DNA of 34,742 nt from Chloroflexota bacterium (lineage in GTDB: Bacteria > Chloroflexota > UBA6077 > FW602-bin22 > JAMCYS01), in the NCBI GenBank assembly GCA_023473795.1, contig JAMCYS010000008.1, positions 1 through 34,742 on the forward strand. Direction: 5' to 3'. How positions within the stretch are numbered: the stretch's first letter is position 1; every line of letters starts with the position of its first letter. A program made the translations under genes and the position numbers. Positions 23,352 through 31,268 of this stretch are shown here, piece after piece. A model generated the notes under the pieces. That model was not told the DNA's origin. It saw only the letters and a list, made by a program, of their open reading frames with translations, and searched no databases.

Positions 23352-24386
23352 ATGCGCCACCCGCACACGGAATGGACCCGGCGGCGTCTGGAGGACTACG
23401 TCGGTACCACCGAAACGCTAACACTCGAGTTCAAGAGCTGTCGTGCGCTGCTCGGGGATGACAAGAAGGATAAGGATGCCAAGATGCAGGAGGCCGCCAA
23501 GGACCTAGCTGCTATGGCCAACGAGCAGGGCGGGGTGATCATCTACGGTATCGAGGAAACCAAGACCGGTACGGGCCGTCGTGCCCTACGAGTGGAGGAG
23601 GGTTTCCCGGCAGGCGGGGCAGTGTCCCGGGAGTGGTTCCTCCAGTTCGCACGCGATAGGGTTCATCCGCCACTGCACGGCCTTGAGGTGGTGGAGGTTC
23701 ATCTAGACGATCAGCATGAGCGGTTCGCTCTCGTAGTCATCGTACCTCAGGCCGTAGGCGGAGCTCGCCAGACCGATGATCTGCTTTTCTGGCGGCGGGA
23801 TGCTCAGGGGCTGCGCAAAATGACCGTGCAGGAAATCGAAGACATTCGGCTGAGAGGCAGCCGGCCCCAACTCGTTCTCTCCGCCTTTGTGCTTGAGGCG
23901 ACCAACTCCAACAACAAGCAACTCGACCTCAAGACGCAGTTCCGAGTTCACAACCCGTCATCGACTACTGCTTCCTTTGCGGTTGTCACGCTCGCCCTGA
24001 CGAGGAATACATCCGCTGCGTCCAAGGTGGTCAACGAGTGGCGCTGGCTCGAGGTGAGCGATGACTGGAAGGTAACCCGGTGTGTCCTGTCATCCGGCAG
24101 CTCGTCGTACTGGAGTCCAATTACGCCAGGATTCACCTTGGTCACCGAGGCCCTGACAATCAGCACTCCGTTCTACTCGGAGATTGATCCGGTCAGGCCA
24201 CGGGAGTTAGGACTTGCCAGGCTTGACCACGATGGAGGCTCCGACTTGTACACGTTGGTGTTGCGTTACCAAGCAGACCTCGCGAGCAAGATAAGACTCG
24301 AACCTAACCCCGAGGGGGCGCTTCCTGACCGACTGGGGGCCGCACCCGTGCCGCCTATCATATGCATCGGTCCACAACCTCACTGA
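23352..24386 (+). CDS. AlbA_2/Schlafen-type putative DNA- or nucleotide-binding protein
   Basis: A 344-residue protein, last gene of the defence locus. The N-terminal domain has LTLEFKSC, then KDLAAMANEQGGVIIYGIEETKTGTGRRA, the E-F-K...AMAN-x-GG-x-IIYGI signature of AlbA_2/Schlafen-like domains, sometimes annotated as ATP-binding. LFWRRDAQGLRKMTVQEIEDI near residue 155 completes the domain. The remaining 180 residues are a beta-rich region I do not recognise, with many Ser/Thr and LTRNTSAASKVVNEWRWLEVSDDWKV. GGAGG lies 7 bases before the ATG, 28 bases after the DUF499 stop, so cotranscription is likely. Schlafen-type domains can be nucleases in defence, but catalytic residues cannot be confirmed here. 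Confidence 0.82.
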   Translation: MRHPHTEWTRRRLEDYVGTTETLTLEFKSCRALLGDDKKDKDAKMQEAAKDLAAMANEQGGVIIYGIEETKTGTGRRALRVEEGFPAGGAVSREWFLQFARDRVHPPLHGLEVVEVHLDDQHERFALVVIVPQAVGGARQTDDLLFWRRDAQGLRKMTVQEIEDIRLRGSRPQLVLSAFVLEATNSNNKQLDLKTQFRVHNPSSTTASFAVVTLALTRNTSAASKVVNEWRWLEVSDDWKVTRCVLSSGSSSYWSPITPGFTLVTEALTISTPFYSEIDPVRPRELGLARLDHDGGSDLYTLVLRYQADLASKIRLEPNPEGALPDRLGAAPVPPIICIGPQPH

Positions 24387-24420
24387 TTCCGCCCTTACAC
24401 TGACAGTTCTGAGGAAGTCA

Positions 24421-27400
24421 CTAGTTGCCGCGCCGTGCTTCAAGGTCGGCTAGCACACGCTCGAATAGATCATTTGTCTCGCGCTCTGGTTCGCATTCAT
24501 CGAGATCGTCACCTGCGCTCCCATCGCTACCGAACGCTTCGCGTAGCGCCTTCCTCAGCCGCCTGTCCTCTTTCACTAGTGAGCTGCGGTCACCCAGTTC
24601 ATAGTAGCAGCGGTACAACTCACGCACCACATCCTCGAGCGTCGGCTCTATCTTGAGTATGCTCTTGTACAGCGGCACGGCCATGGTCGTCTGGCCCTCA
24701 TTTCTGTAGAGCCGCGCCAGCTCAGTCGTGATCCGCAAGTACTCCTCGCGGTAGTGCTCCTGGAGCGAGAGCCCGCCGTCCTCACGTTCGTGCACCCATT
24801 CATACAGTGGCTCGACCAGGAGGTCACCGGCATACAGGGCACGAGCCTCTTCGTAGGTAGCCTTCGCCTGCGCGGGCGACAGCTGTGCGGCGGACCGGCA
24901 GAGGCGCAGGAACCGCTGAGCATCCGATCCGATCATATCCGTGTTCAGACTGCAAGTGCCGTTGCGCTCGCAGCGGACCATATCCGAACTGAGTCCCGGC
25001 ACCTGTTCGGCCAGCAGTTGCCGCAGTCTGACGAGGGCCACGCTGAGCCGCTGCCCAGCGCGCTGGGGGTCGACTTCCGGCCAAAGGGCATTGAGTAGAC
25101 GCTCCTTGGAAGTACTACCGTCCGGCTGTGCCGCCAGGAAGGCCAGTATCTCCCACGGCTTGTACTGCGCCCCGCTTGATCCCTCTGGAGACAGCTCGCG
25201 GTCGCCGCTGAGGACTCGTAGCTTGCCGAAACAACGCACCACGACTCTTGTGGTGGCTGCGTCGGTACGGTCGCTCTGACTTGCGGCAGCTGGGGCTTCG
25301 GCAGTGGCCTGGCTCGTCTCCTCCAGGACCTCTGTTGTGGACTTTCCAACCACATCCAGGCCGACAGTCGCGCAGAGGGTCTTAGCGGCCACAGCGCCTA
25401 TGTCAAAAGGGGCGGTTGCGGTTGCCCCCGGGTTGCCAGCAGGGACCTCGTTGTGTAAGTCGGCTTGCTCCTCACGGGTGACCGGCGGGCAATCGGCGCC
25501 ACCCACCTCTGGCCCGCTCATACGAGCTGTACCAGACAGGGCGGTTGGCCGGATTGGATAGGCCTCGTGCATCTCCCTGAGCAACTGGTCTAGTTGTTCT
25601 ACAGAGATGCGGTACCCCCGCATGCGGACAGGTAGACGCCCATCCAGACGCACCAGCATTTCGCCTCCCCCACTGAGATCGGCAGCGGCGGGAGTGCCGA
25701 GAAGACGAATGCTCTGCTCCTCGTCGGCCGTACGCAAGACTACTCGGGTGGTGAAGTGAGCCAAGGTGGCGTCGTCGAGGGTCTCTGGGCGCTCGGTGAG
25801 GGCGATGACCCGCACACCGCAGCTCTTCCCGTAAGCTCCGATCTGATCGAGGAGCGCCATCTCGTCTTTGAGATCGGCGAGTTCCCCCAGCACCAGCACC
25901 AGGTCGGATTGGCCTCGGCCACGCTCCGCCGTGTCCATCCTCGGGCTTTCCGGCTGTTGCAGCCGGCGCGTCAACTCGGCCTGGATCTCTTCCATAGCCA
26001 TACGTAGGCCCGCTGCGTCCGTGGGGTCGATGATCTTCTTGCACTGGTGCGGTAGCTCCGATAGTTCAGGGGGCAACTTGTGGCGATCGGCGACCGTCCA
26101 GAGGCGCAGCTCGTCGGGGCGGAAGCGGGCGCCGAGGGCAGCGAGCAGACTAGTGAGGACGACGTTGCCCCCGCCTGGGCTGCCCGCGAGCAGTACGTGT
26201 TCGGTCTCGCCCCAGTGGACGTAGAAGGTCTCTTGGGCAGGCGTCACCCCCAGGGCTATGAGCGATGGCTCTGAGTTGTCGCGGCCAGAGGGCATCACAA
26301 GCATCCTCACTGCCTTCAGTCCAGTAACCTTCAGCACGGTGTCGTGGTCAGCCGTGATCTCGATGGAGACCTTGGCACCAATGCGAAAGCTGCCATCCGC
26401 AACCACGGCAAGAAGGCGCTCACGGTCCTCCGGCCCTAGACCAAGGCATAGGGATGCGGCATCGCGACGGCAGCGGGCCGAGATGATGACAGTCGCCGGG
26501 AGATCCACGTCTGCGAGCGCATGGAGAACATAACGCACAGCAGCCGTCTCTGTCTCGGAGTCCCCCGTATGGCGGCGATGGGCGAGGCCTCTGGCGAATT
26601 CCGCTTCCACGAAGCCGTCGCAAACGGGATTGTCGGCGGGTTCCCGGGCTGCCGCCGGCAACTCGCCCAGTTTGCGGCGCACGCGTCGCCGGGCGGCGAG
26701 CGCCGCGATCCCAGCGGCCGAGGCGATGCCGGCTGCCGCCACTACATGGGTGTTGTCTGTGTTCCTTTCGTCTTGCGCTTGGGCTGGTGGGGTTCCGATA
26801 GGTTGCTGTAGGGCCGGTTCCGGCGCCGTTTGCAGCTGCGCCGTGGGGCTTGCCGGCGGTTGCGATCGAGACGGGGTAGCTACTGGGGCTTCCATCGGCG
26901 CGGGAGGATCTGGCACTATAGCAGTGGTATGCGGCACCGAGACGGCGATCTCTTGATCCACATCGGGCGATGGCAACCTCAAGGTGAGCCCCGGCCAGAT
27001 GAGGTCGGGTTCGGTCAGGACGCGGCCATCCGACAGCTCAGCCTTCCCACGGTTGATGGTGAAGATCTCCGGCCAGCGCATCTCGTCGCCCAGAGTGAGG
27101 GCGGCAATGGCACGCAGGGTATCGCCCGGCTGAACGGTGTACTCCCTATGGAGGCCGCCCTCGGCGACCGATTCGTTAGGCCGAGGAATAGCCAGCACCC
27201 ATCCTGGCAGAATCACCCCTGCCTGGCTGAACTGTCGCCCACCTGGCATCTCTCTGCCGACGTTCGCTGCCACCAGCCGCGGGTATTCGTGGCCGCTGCC
27301 ATAGAAACGCTCGGCGATGGCCCAGAGACTATCGCCAGGGCGAACCGTGTAAGTGGCGGTCTGGGGTCGTGGCTCTGCAAGCTCGTGGGCGCCGCCTGGC

Positions 27401-27909
27401 GCGGATAGCGAAACGCCGAGAGTGCGGTGAGTTTCGACTACAGTCACGGGAGCGCTCGCCGTCAGGGCCGCAGCAGCGGCAGAAGGTGCTCCACGGCTGG
27501 TGACGTTGATGACGAGGATGGCGACAACGGCACCGTCGACCAAGCGCCGAACGAGAGGTAACGTGACGCTGTCGGAGATTACGCGCAAGGCCCTTGCCCA
27601 GGCTGCGCCGCTGGTGACAGACTCGGCAACAAGGGCCACCACGCGCAGAGCGAGCGAGCCGACGATCCAGAACCAGAGTCCCCAGGCGGCCATCGTCATC
27701 GTGTAGGCCACGGCTTCGCCGGGCAGGTAGCTGCCGCGGAGCATGAGGTCAATGGTGGGCCAGTCCGGGACCTCAGCCGGCAGACGAGGCGGCCCCGACA
27801 GGGTGTTAAGGACGGCTGCCCCAATCATCAGCCCTAGAATGAGCGCGACCAGTCCGAGCCATGGCCTCTTCTGAGCGATCTGCCGCTGGTATCTGACCGT
27901 CGCCTCCAC
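24421..27909 (-). CDS. Membrane LysM, FtsK/EccC-like and BTAD multidomain protein
   Basis: A 1162-residue chimeric protein. Two to three membrane helices occupy residues 17-140 (LGLVALILGLMIGAAVL and others). Two LysM domains follow at about 187-242 (YTVRPGDSLWAIAERFYG) and 256-313 (YTVQPGDTLRAIAALTLG), then another helix near AAAGIASAAGIAALAARRR. The centre resembles an FtsK/EccC-type domain but has AGSPGGGNVVL where the P-loop Lys-Ser/Thr should be. DLVLVLGELADLKDE follows as a Walker B-like strand, so it may not hydrolyse ATP. From about 890, CFGKLRVL...YKPWEILAFLAAQPDGSTSKERLLNALWPE is a SARP-type winged helix followed by a BTAD helical repeat. The GTG at 27909 is chosen because AAGGAGG is well placed upstream. 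It probably links wall or pilus state to regulation of the neighbouring Tad genes. Confidence 0.82.
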   Translation of the reverse strand: MEATVRYQRQIAQKRPWLGLVALILGLMIGAAVLNTLSGPPRLPAEVPDWPTIDLMLRGSYLPGEAVAYTMTMAAWGLWFWIVGSLALRVVALVAESVTSGAAWARALRVISDSVTLPLVRRLVDGAVVAILVINVTSRGAPSAAAAALTASAPVTVVETHRTLGVSLSAPGGAHELAEPRPQTATYTVRPGDSLWAIAERFYGSGHEYPRLVAANVGREMPGGRQFSQAGVILPGWVLAIPRPNESVAEGGLHREYTVQPGDTLRAIAALTLGDEMRWPEIFTINRGKAELSDGRVLTEPDLIWPGLTLRLPSPDVDQEIAVSVPHTTAIVPDPPAPMEAPVATPSRSQPPASPTAQLQTAPEPALQQPIGTPPAQAQDERNTDNTHVVAAAGIASAAGIAALAARRRVRRKLGELPAAAREPADNPVCDGFVEAEFARGLAHRRHTGDSETETAAVRYVLHALADVDLPATVIISARCRRDAASLCLGLGPEDRERLLAVVADGSFRIGAKVSIEITADHDTVLKVTGLKAVRMLVMPSGRDNSEPSLIALGVTPAQETFYVHWGETEHVLLAGSPGGGNVVLTSLLAALGARFRPDELRLWTVADRHKLPPELSELPHQCKKIIDPTDAAGLRMAMEEIQAELTRRLQQPESPRMDTAERGRGQSDLVLVLGELADLKDEMALLDQIGAYGKSCGVRVIALTERPETLDDATLAHFTTRVVLRTADEEQSIRLLGTPAAADLSGGGEMLVRLDGRLPVRMRGYRISVEQLDQLLREMHEAYPIRPTALSGTARMSGPEVGGADCPPVTREEQADLHNEVPAGNPGATATAPFDIGAVAAKTLCATVGLDVVGKSTTEVLEETSQATAEAPAAASQSDRTDAATTRVVVRCFGKLRVLSGDRELSPEGSSGAQYKPWEILAFLAAQPDGSTSKERLLNALWPEVDPQRAGQRLSVALVRLRQLLAEQVPGLSSDMVRCERNGTCSLNTDMIGSDAQRFLRLCRSAAQLSPAQAKATYEEARALYAGDLLVEPLYEWVHEREDGGLSLQEHYREEYLRITTELARLYRNEGQTTMAVPLYKSILKIEPTLEDVVRELYRCYYELGDRSSLVKEDRRLRKALREAFGSDGSAGDDLDECEPERETNDLFERVLADLEARRGN

Positions 27910-27929
27910 AGTGTTGCCTCCTTCGGTCG

Positions 27930-29048
27930 CTACGAACGGGTCAATACCGGCTGAACCTCCTGCACCCGGTAGCCGGCCTCGTAGACGCGCTGGACCGCCG
28001 GTAGCCCAACCCACGCGCCGCCGTTCACCCTGAACTCAGACGTGAACTCGAATGTCAGGCGGAGCGGGAAGCCACTCGGGTGCTGGAGAGAGGAGTGCTC
28101 GTAGGTGTGCTGGATGTCCGACTCGGCTGGGAACGGGCTACCCAGCGATCCTGTTACGAGGGTTGCCCCGTCACCGAATGACCACTCGTACTTGCTGGGG
28201 GAGACGCGCACTTCCACTGTGAACGAGGTCGGTTGGCGGCGGGGATCATCGGCCGGGACCACCGCCAGCGGCACCTCAGGCCCGATTTCAGGCGGTATGG
28301 ACACGGTTCGAGCTACGCCCAGAGGGCTACCATCGTATCCCTCTACCCAGAACCAGCCGGGGACGGCTACCAAGCCGAGGCCCGGGCTGGCGCGGAGCTT
28401 CACTTCCGGGAAGGGCACCTGCCCCAATGCGTTGAGTGCCACCTCACGTGGGTCGGTGCTGTTGGGATTGCCACCTGGCAAGGGCGGTGGGCTCGCTGGC
28501 GGCTGGTTGACTACTAGATTGACGTTGTTGGTGGTGTCTGGAACCCAGATCACCCCCTGGAACTGGTTGTTGATGTACAGAAGATACGGGCGCTCGTTGG
28601 GATGGGCCGCCATCTCCGCCAACCAACTATCACGAGTGGCCGTGCTGATGTTGGGCGGCATGGCATCGATCCGCTCGCCGTCGGCGGTAATCCGGTGGTA
28701 GCCAGCACGGTCGGTCCACTCGCGGGCCTGCGAAGCGGGAGGTGAGCTCTCTCCTCCCGAAGCGGGCGGCTGTTCGCCAGGAGTATACCTAACCCGCTGT
28801 GAGCCGGGTTCCCAGCTGCCTGGAACCGATCTCCGCAAGGAGATGATTACGTAGACGCCGTCTTGTCGGGTTTCGACTCTGTACTCGACTTGCACGCCAC
28901 TGGGAGGCTTGTTGCCGTCTGGCCAGAAGCTTCCGTCCGGCCCCTGCGCACTAGCCGTGGCAGTCACAAGCAGAAGCAAGACAGGGCACAAGATCATGGC
29001 CACTAGGACCGGCAGACTGTGCTGCGGCCTAGTCGTGTCGCATACCAT
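27930..29048 (-). CDS. Secreted PKD-like domain protein
   Basis: A 372-residue exported protein of unknown function. A signal peptide (LPVLVAMILCPVLLLLVTATASAQG) is followed by Pro/Ser-rich segments and beta-rich regions. The C-terminal third contains SPSKYEWSFGDGATLVTGSLG and DIQHTYEHSS, the W-x-FGDG...H-x-Y pattern of PKD-type immunoglobulin-like domains common in surface proteins. The ATG at 29048 has GGAGGG immediately upstream and overlaps the previous gene by 20 bases. Its place between pilus genes and the LysM protein suggests a surface role connected to the pilus, such as an adhesin or tip component. That is inference. Confidence 0.7.
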   Translation of the reverse strand: MVCDTTRPQHSLPVLVAMILCPVLLLLVTATASAQGPDGSFWPDGNKPPSGVQVEYRVETRQDGVYVIISLRRSVPGSWEPGSQRVRYTPGEQPPASGGESSPPASQAREWTDRAGYHRITADGERIDAMPPNISTATRDSWLAEMAAHPNERPYLLYINNQFQGVIWVPDTTNNVNLVVNQPPASPPPLPGGNPNSTDPREVALNALGQVPFPEVKLRASPGLGLVAVPGWFWVEGYDGSPLGVARTVSIPPEIGPEVPLAVVPADDPRRQPTSFTVEVRVSPSKYEWSFGDGATLVTGSLGSPFPAESDIQHTYEHSSLQHPSGFPLRLTFEFTSEFRVNGGAWVGLPAVQRVYEAGYRVQEVQPVLTRS

Positions 29049-29622
29049 CGATCACCCTCCAAGCGCCATCGATCTTCTTCAGTTCGTAAGAGACCTTCGC
29101 TATGCCACCGGGACCGGGTGTCTGAACGGCCTGTTTGCTCTGTGGATCAACGAGGTAGCTTCTGTTCAAGTACTCGTCATAGAGCCGGGCTTTGGCCTCA
29201 CCAACTTCCAGGAACGCGATCCGGTGCTCGACGACTATCCTTGCAGCTCTGCCCTGGGCTTTGAGATCGTCGATCTGCTGCCTGGTCCGTGCTAGCTCTG
29301 CCTCGGCCATCACCTCTGACAAGTGGCTGGTGTCCCGGTTCAGGAAGGCCTCGGCTCGCACCTCCCAATACCTTAGGTAGGCTGCTTCGATTTCGCGCTC
29401 CAGAGGGGAATTCGCGGTTTGCAGGTTTGATGGTTTAGTCGTTGCCAGCGCAGGGGCCGCGACAGGCGTTGCCTTGTCGCTGGCAGCCGCGCCTGTCGAA
29501 ACGGGTACGGTGTCGACCTTCGGCCTGAAGCTATCCCCCAGAACGAACGCCCCGACGATGATAGCGACAACCACCCCAAGCAGCGCAAGCCCGATCACCC
29601 AGAAGCGACGCCCCGATTGCAT
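29029..29622 (-). CDS. Membrane-anchored hypothetical protein with NTF2/IMS-like domain
   Basis: A 197-residue protein with one N-terminal membrane helix (FWVIGLALLGVVVAIIVGAFVLG). A low-complexity Ala/Thr/Pro linker leads to a C-terminal extracytoplasmic domain. The domain starts EREIEAAYLRYWEVRAEAFLNRDTSHLSEVM and ends VSYELKKIDGAWRVIDGM, the overall pattern of NTF2-like or ARC6-IMS-like alpha+beta domains. The ATG at 29622 follows AGGAGG at a good distance. Function is unknown. It is coupled to the secreted PKD-like gene. Confidence 0.6.
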   Translation of the reverse strand: MQSGRRFWVIGLALLGVVVAIIVGAFVLGDSFRPKVDTVPVSTGAAASDKATPVAAPALATTKPSNLQTANSPLEREIEAAYLRYWEVRAEAFLNRDTSHLSEVMAEAELARTRQQIDDLKAQGRAARIVVEHRIAFLEVGEAKARLYDEYLNRSYLVDPQSKQAVQTPGPGGIAKVSYELKKIDGAWRVIDGMRHD

Positions 29623-29685
29623 CCTGACCTCCTATCCAGTACTCGGCCTCTTTGTCATCGCCTCGACTCCCATCTCCTTAATCTC

Positions 29686-30153
29686 TCAGCGAATGCCCTG
29701 CTCGATGCCGTGGCGCACCTCTGCCGGCGCGGTGGCGCTGATCTGAACTGTCCGCAACCCCATGAGCCGCAAGAAACTGGTCGGCACCTCGCGTGCCACC
29801 TGCACTACCACGCGCCGCGGTTCGGCCGTAATGCTCGCCGAGAGATCCAGCCCCTGATCGCCAATGTAGGCGGCGGCAACGTCTCGGGCGCTCGCCGTAT
29901 CCAGTACCACTGTGGCTCCCGACGTCTCCCGGTACACCTGTTGGTCGATCTGCATAGCGCCCGCCCGGGCGGCGGCGTCAGCTACGTTCTGAAGGGCCCG
30001 CCGCGTGTTGAAGACCACGCCCCCGTCGATCGCCAAGCCGATAACCGACAGGAAGAGTGGCAGCATCACCACAACCCAGACGATGGCTTGGCCGCGTTGT
30101 CCCGCTGAGGCCCCCCCGAGGCGCATCCCCTGCCCGGCCGAGTCTCCGCTCAC
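29686..30153 (-). CDS. TadG/TadE-like pilus assembly protein
   Basis: A 155-residue minor pilin-like protein of the Flp/Tad system. GQRGQAIVWVVVMLPLFLSVIGLAIDGGVVF is the TadG-like N-terminal helix with the G-Q-A-V motif. RRALQNVADAAARAGAMQID follows, typical of TadG-type proteins that anchor the secretion machine. I chose the GTG at 30153 because GGGAGG lies just before it and it overlaps the upstream TAG by one base. A TTG 18 bases further upstream is possible. The C-terminal part ends with QISATAPAEV, the usual end of the periplasmic-type beta domain. Confidence 0.8.
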   Translation of the reverse strand: MSGDSAGQGMRLGGASAGQRGQAIVWVVVMLPLFLSVIGLAIDGGVVFNTRRALQNVADAAARAGAMQIDQQVYRETSGATVVLDTASARDVAAAYIGDQGLDLSASITAEPRRVVVQVAREVPTSFLRLMGLRTVQISATAPAEVRHGIEQGIR

Positions 30154-30605
30154 TACCCCCCTCCCGGCCAACGGCTGCGATAGGGATCGATCCGCTCGCT
30201 GTGTTCACTGTGGGCAACGAACCTAGCCCAGCCCATAAGCGGCAGATCGTCCAGCCGCACCATGTAGCGCACTGCGGCACGCACCTGTCCGCCGCGCCCG
30301 AAGGTGCCGGCGTCGACCGTGAGCGCGAGTGTGCCGTTGCTCAGGTTGAAGCCCGTGGCCACCTCCTGGCCCCGTGCGCTGCCACGTGCGAACGCCTGCT
30401 CGGCGTTGTTGGCGTGGGCCCCGGCCAGCGCCGCCTCGCGGGCCACGGCGGCTACCCCCAGCTGGGCCTGGGTGACACGGCCAACCCCCACCACGCCGAA
30501 GGCCAGCGATAGCAGCAGCGGCACCACGAGCGCCGTCTCGACCAGCGCCTGGCCGCGCTGGCGCATTTGCGGCTTTCTCTCCATGTTATGCATCGCGTCA
30601 ACCAT
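30153..30605 (-). CDS. TadE-like pilus protein
   Basis: A 150-residue protein with the TadE N-terminus RQRGQALVETALVVPLLLSLAFGVVGVGRV: a prepilin-like helix with Glu four residues after GQ. VAAVAREAALAGAHANNAEQAFARGSARG follows, a TadE pattern. The C-terminal domain is beta-rich. The start overlaps the previous TadE-like gene by 8 bases, so this is one operon. It acts as a pseudopilin or minor pilin. Confidence 0.82.
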   Translation of the reverse strand: MVDAMHNMERKPQMRQRGQALVETALVVPLLLSLAFGVVGVGRVTQAQLGVAAVAREAALAGAHANNAEQAFARGSARGQEVATGFNLSNGTLALTVDAGTFGRGGQVRAAVRYMVRLDDLPLMGWARFVAHSEHSERIDPYRSRWPGGG

Positions 30606-31008
30606 TCGGGCCCGCCCGGAAGCGCTCCTTACTCATCACCGACCGCGCCCACAGCGGAAGCCGGGCGTCTGCTACCCAGGGGATGATCGCCCGCAGCTCC
30701 CCGCGTGCCTCGATGGCCACGGCGTCGCCGCCGTCTGTCCCCTGCACCCTCACCTCCTCCGCCTTCGGGCCTAACGCCGCACGCAAGAGCGCCCGGGCGT
30801 GGTCCACCCCGTCGGTCAGCGTGCGGTCCTCTGCCGCCGCTACCCGCGCCCCGTCCTGCACGGCGCCGGCCACCACGTTCTGGGCGTGGCAGAAGACAGC
30901 GAACTGCACCAGAGCGATGGCCACGATGAGCAGCAGCGGGAAGGCGATGGCCACCTCGATCATTGCCTGGCCCCGCGCGCCGGCCCTTCGTGGGGAGCTG
31001 ACCATCAT
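30598..31008 (-). CDS. TadE-like pilus protein
   Basis: A 136-residue TadE-type minor pilin: ARGQAMIEVAIAFPLLLIVAIALVQFAVFCHAQNVVAGAVQDGARVAA. This is the canonical GQA-x-x-E membrane helix followed by the ARxAA segment. The first ATG (31008) overlaps the TAA of the Flp pilin gene, indicating coupling. The open frame extends far upstream to 31713, but that extension is Arg/Gly-rich and antisense-like. Three TadE/G-type genes in series is common in Flp systems. Confidence 0.84.
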   Translation of the reverse strand: MMVSSPRRAGARGQAMIEVAIAFPLLLIVAIALVQFAVFCHAQNVVAGAVQDGARVAAAEDRTLTDGVDHARALLRAALGPKAEEVRVQGTDGGDAVAIEARGELRAIIPWVADARLPLWARSVMSKERFRAGPNG

Positions 31009-31223
31009 TAGGCACCCAACCCGGCGATGGCGTTCAGGATGTTCTGGAAGACCTGGATAATGCCGCCGCCCAGGGCCTGTATGGCGGCCAGCGCGGCGAC
31101 GGCGATGAGGGCGGCGATCATGGCGTACTCCACCATCGACTGCCCCCGCTGGCCGAGTCCAGAGCGCCCGGCGTGCTTCACTAGCCAGTCTCTTGCCAAC
31201 AGAGTCATCACTTCTGGCCACAT
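31008..31223 (-). CDS. flp: Flp/Fap-type pilin
   Basis: A 71-residue major pilin precursor. It has a short basic leader, then GQRGQSMVEYAMIAALIAVAALAAIQALGGGI. The G...VEYA-hydrophobic pattern is the Flp prepilin signature. The prepilin peptidase would cut just before the hydrophobic stretch. Start at 31223, with GGGAGG upstream; an internal ATG at 31208 is possible. It lies between tadC and the TadE-like genes. No prepilin peptidase gene is in the window. Confidence 0.88.
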   Translation of the reverse strand: MWPEVMTLLARDWLVKHAGRSGLGQRGQSMVEYAMIAALIAVAALAAIQALGGGIIQVFQNILNAIAGLGA

Positions 31224-31268
31224 TGTTGAATCCCGACCTCCCGTTGAGTTCTCGCGGTACCTGCGGGC

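Noticed and set aside
10333-24386. BREX or DISARM
   Set aside because: No PglZ phosphatase, BrxL or BrxA for BREX, and no DrmA/DrmB/DrmC for DISARM. Only a general likeness in having a helicase, methylase and large ATPase.
24387-24420. Terminator between the converging AlbA_2 and LysM-BTAD genes
   Set aside because: Only four-base TGAC/GTCA arms and no T-run on either strand.
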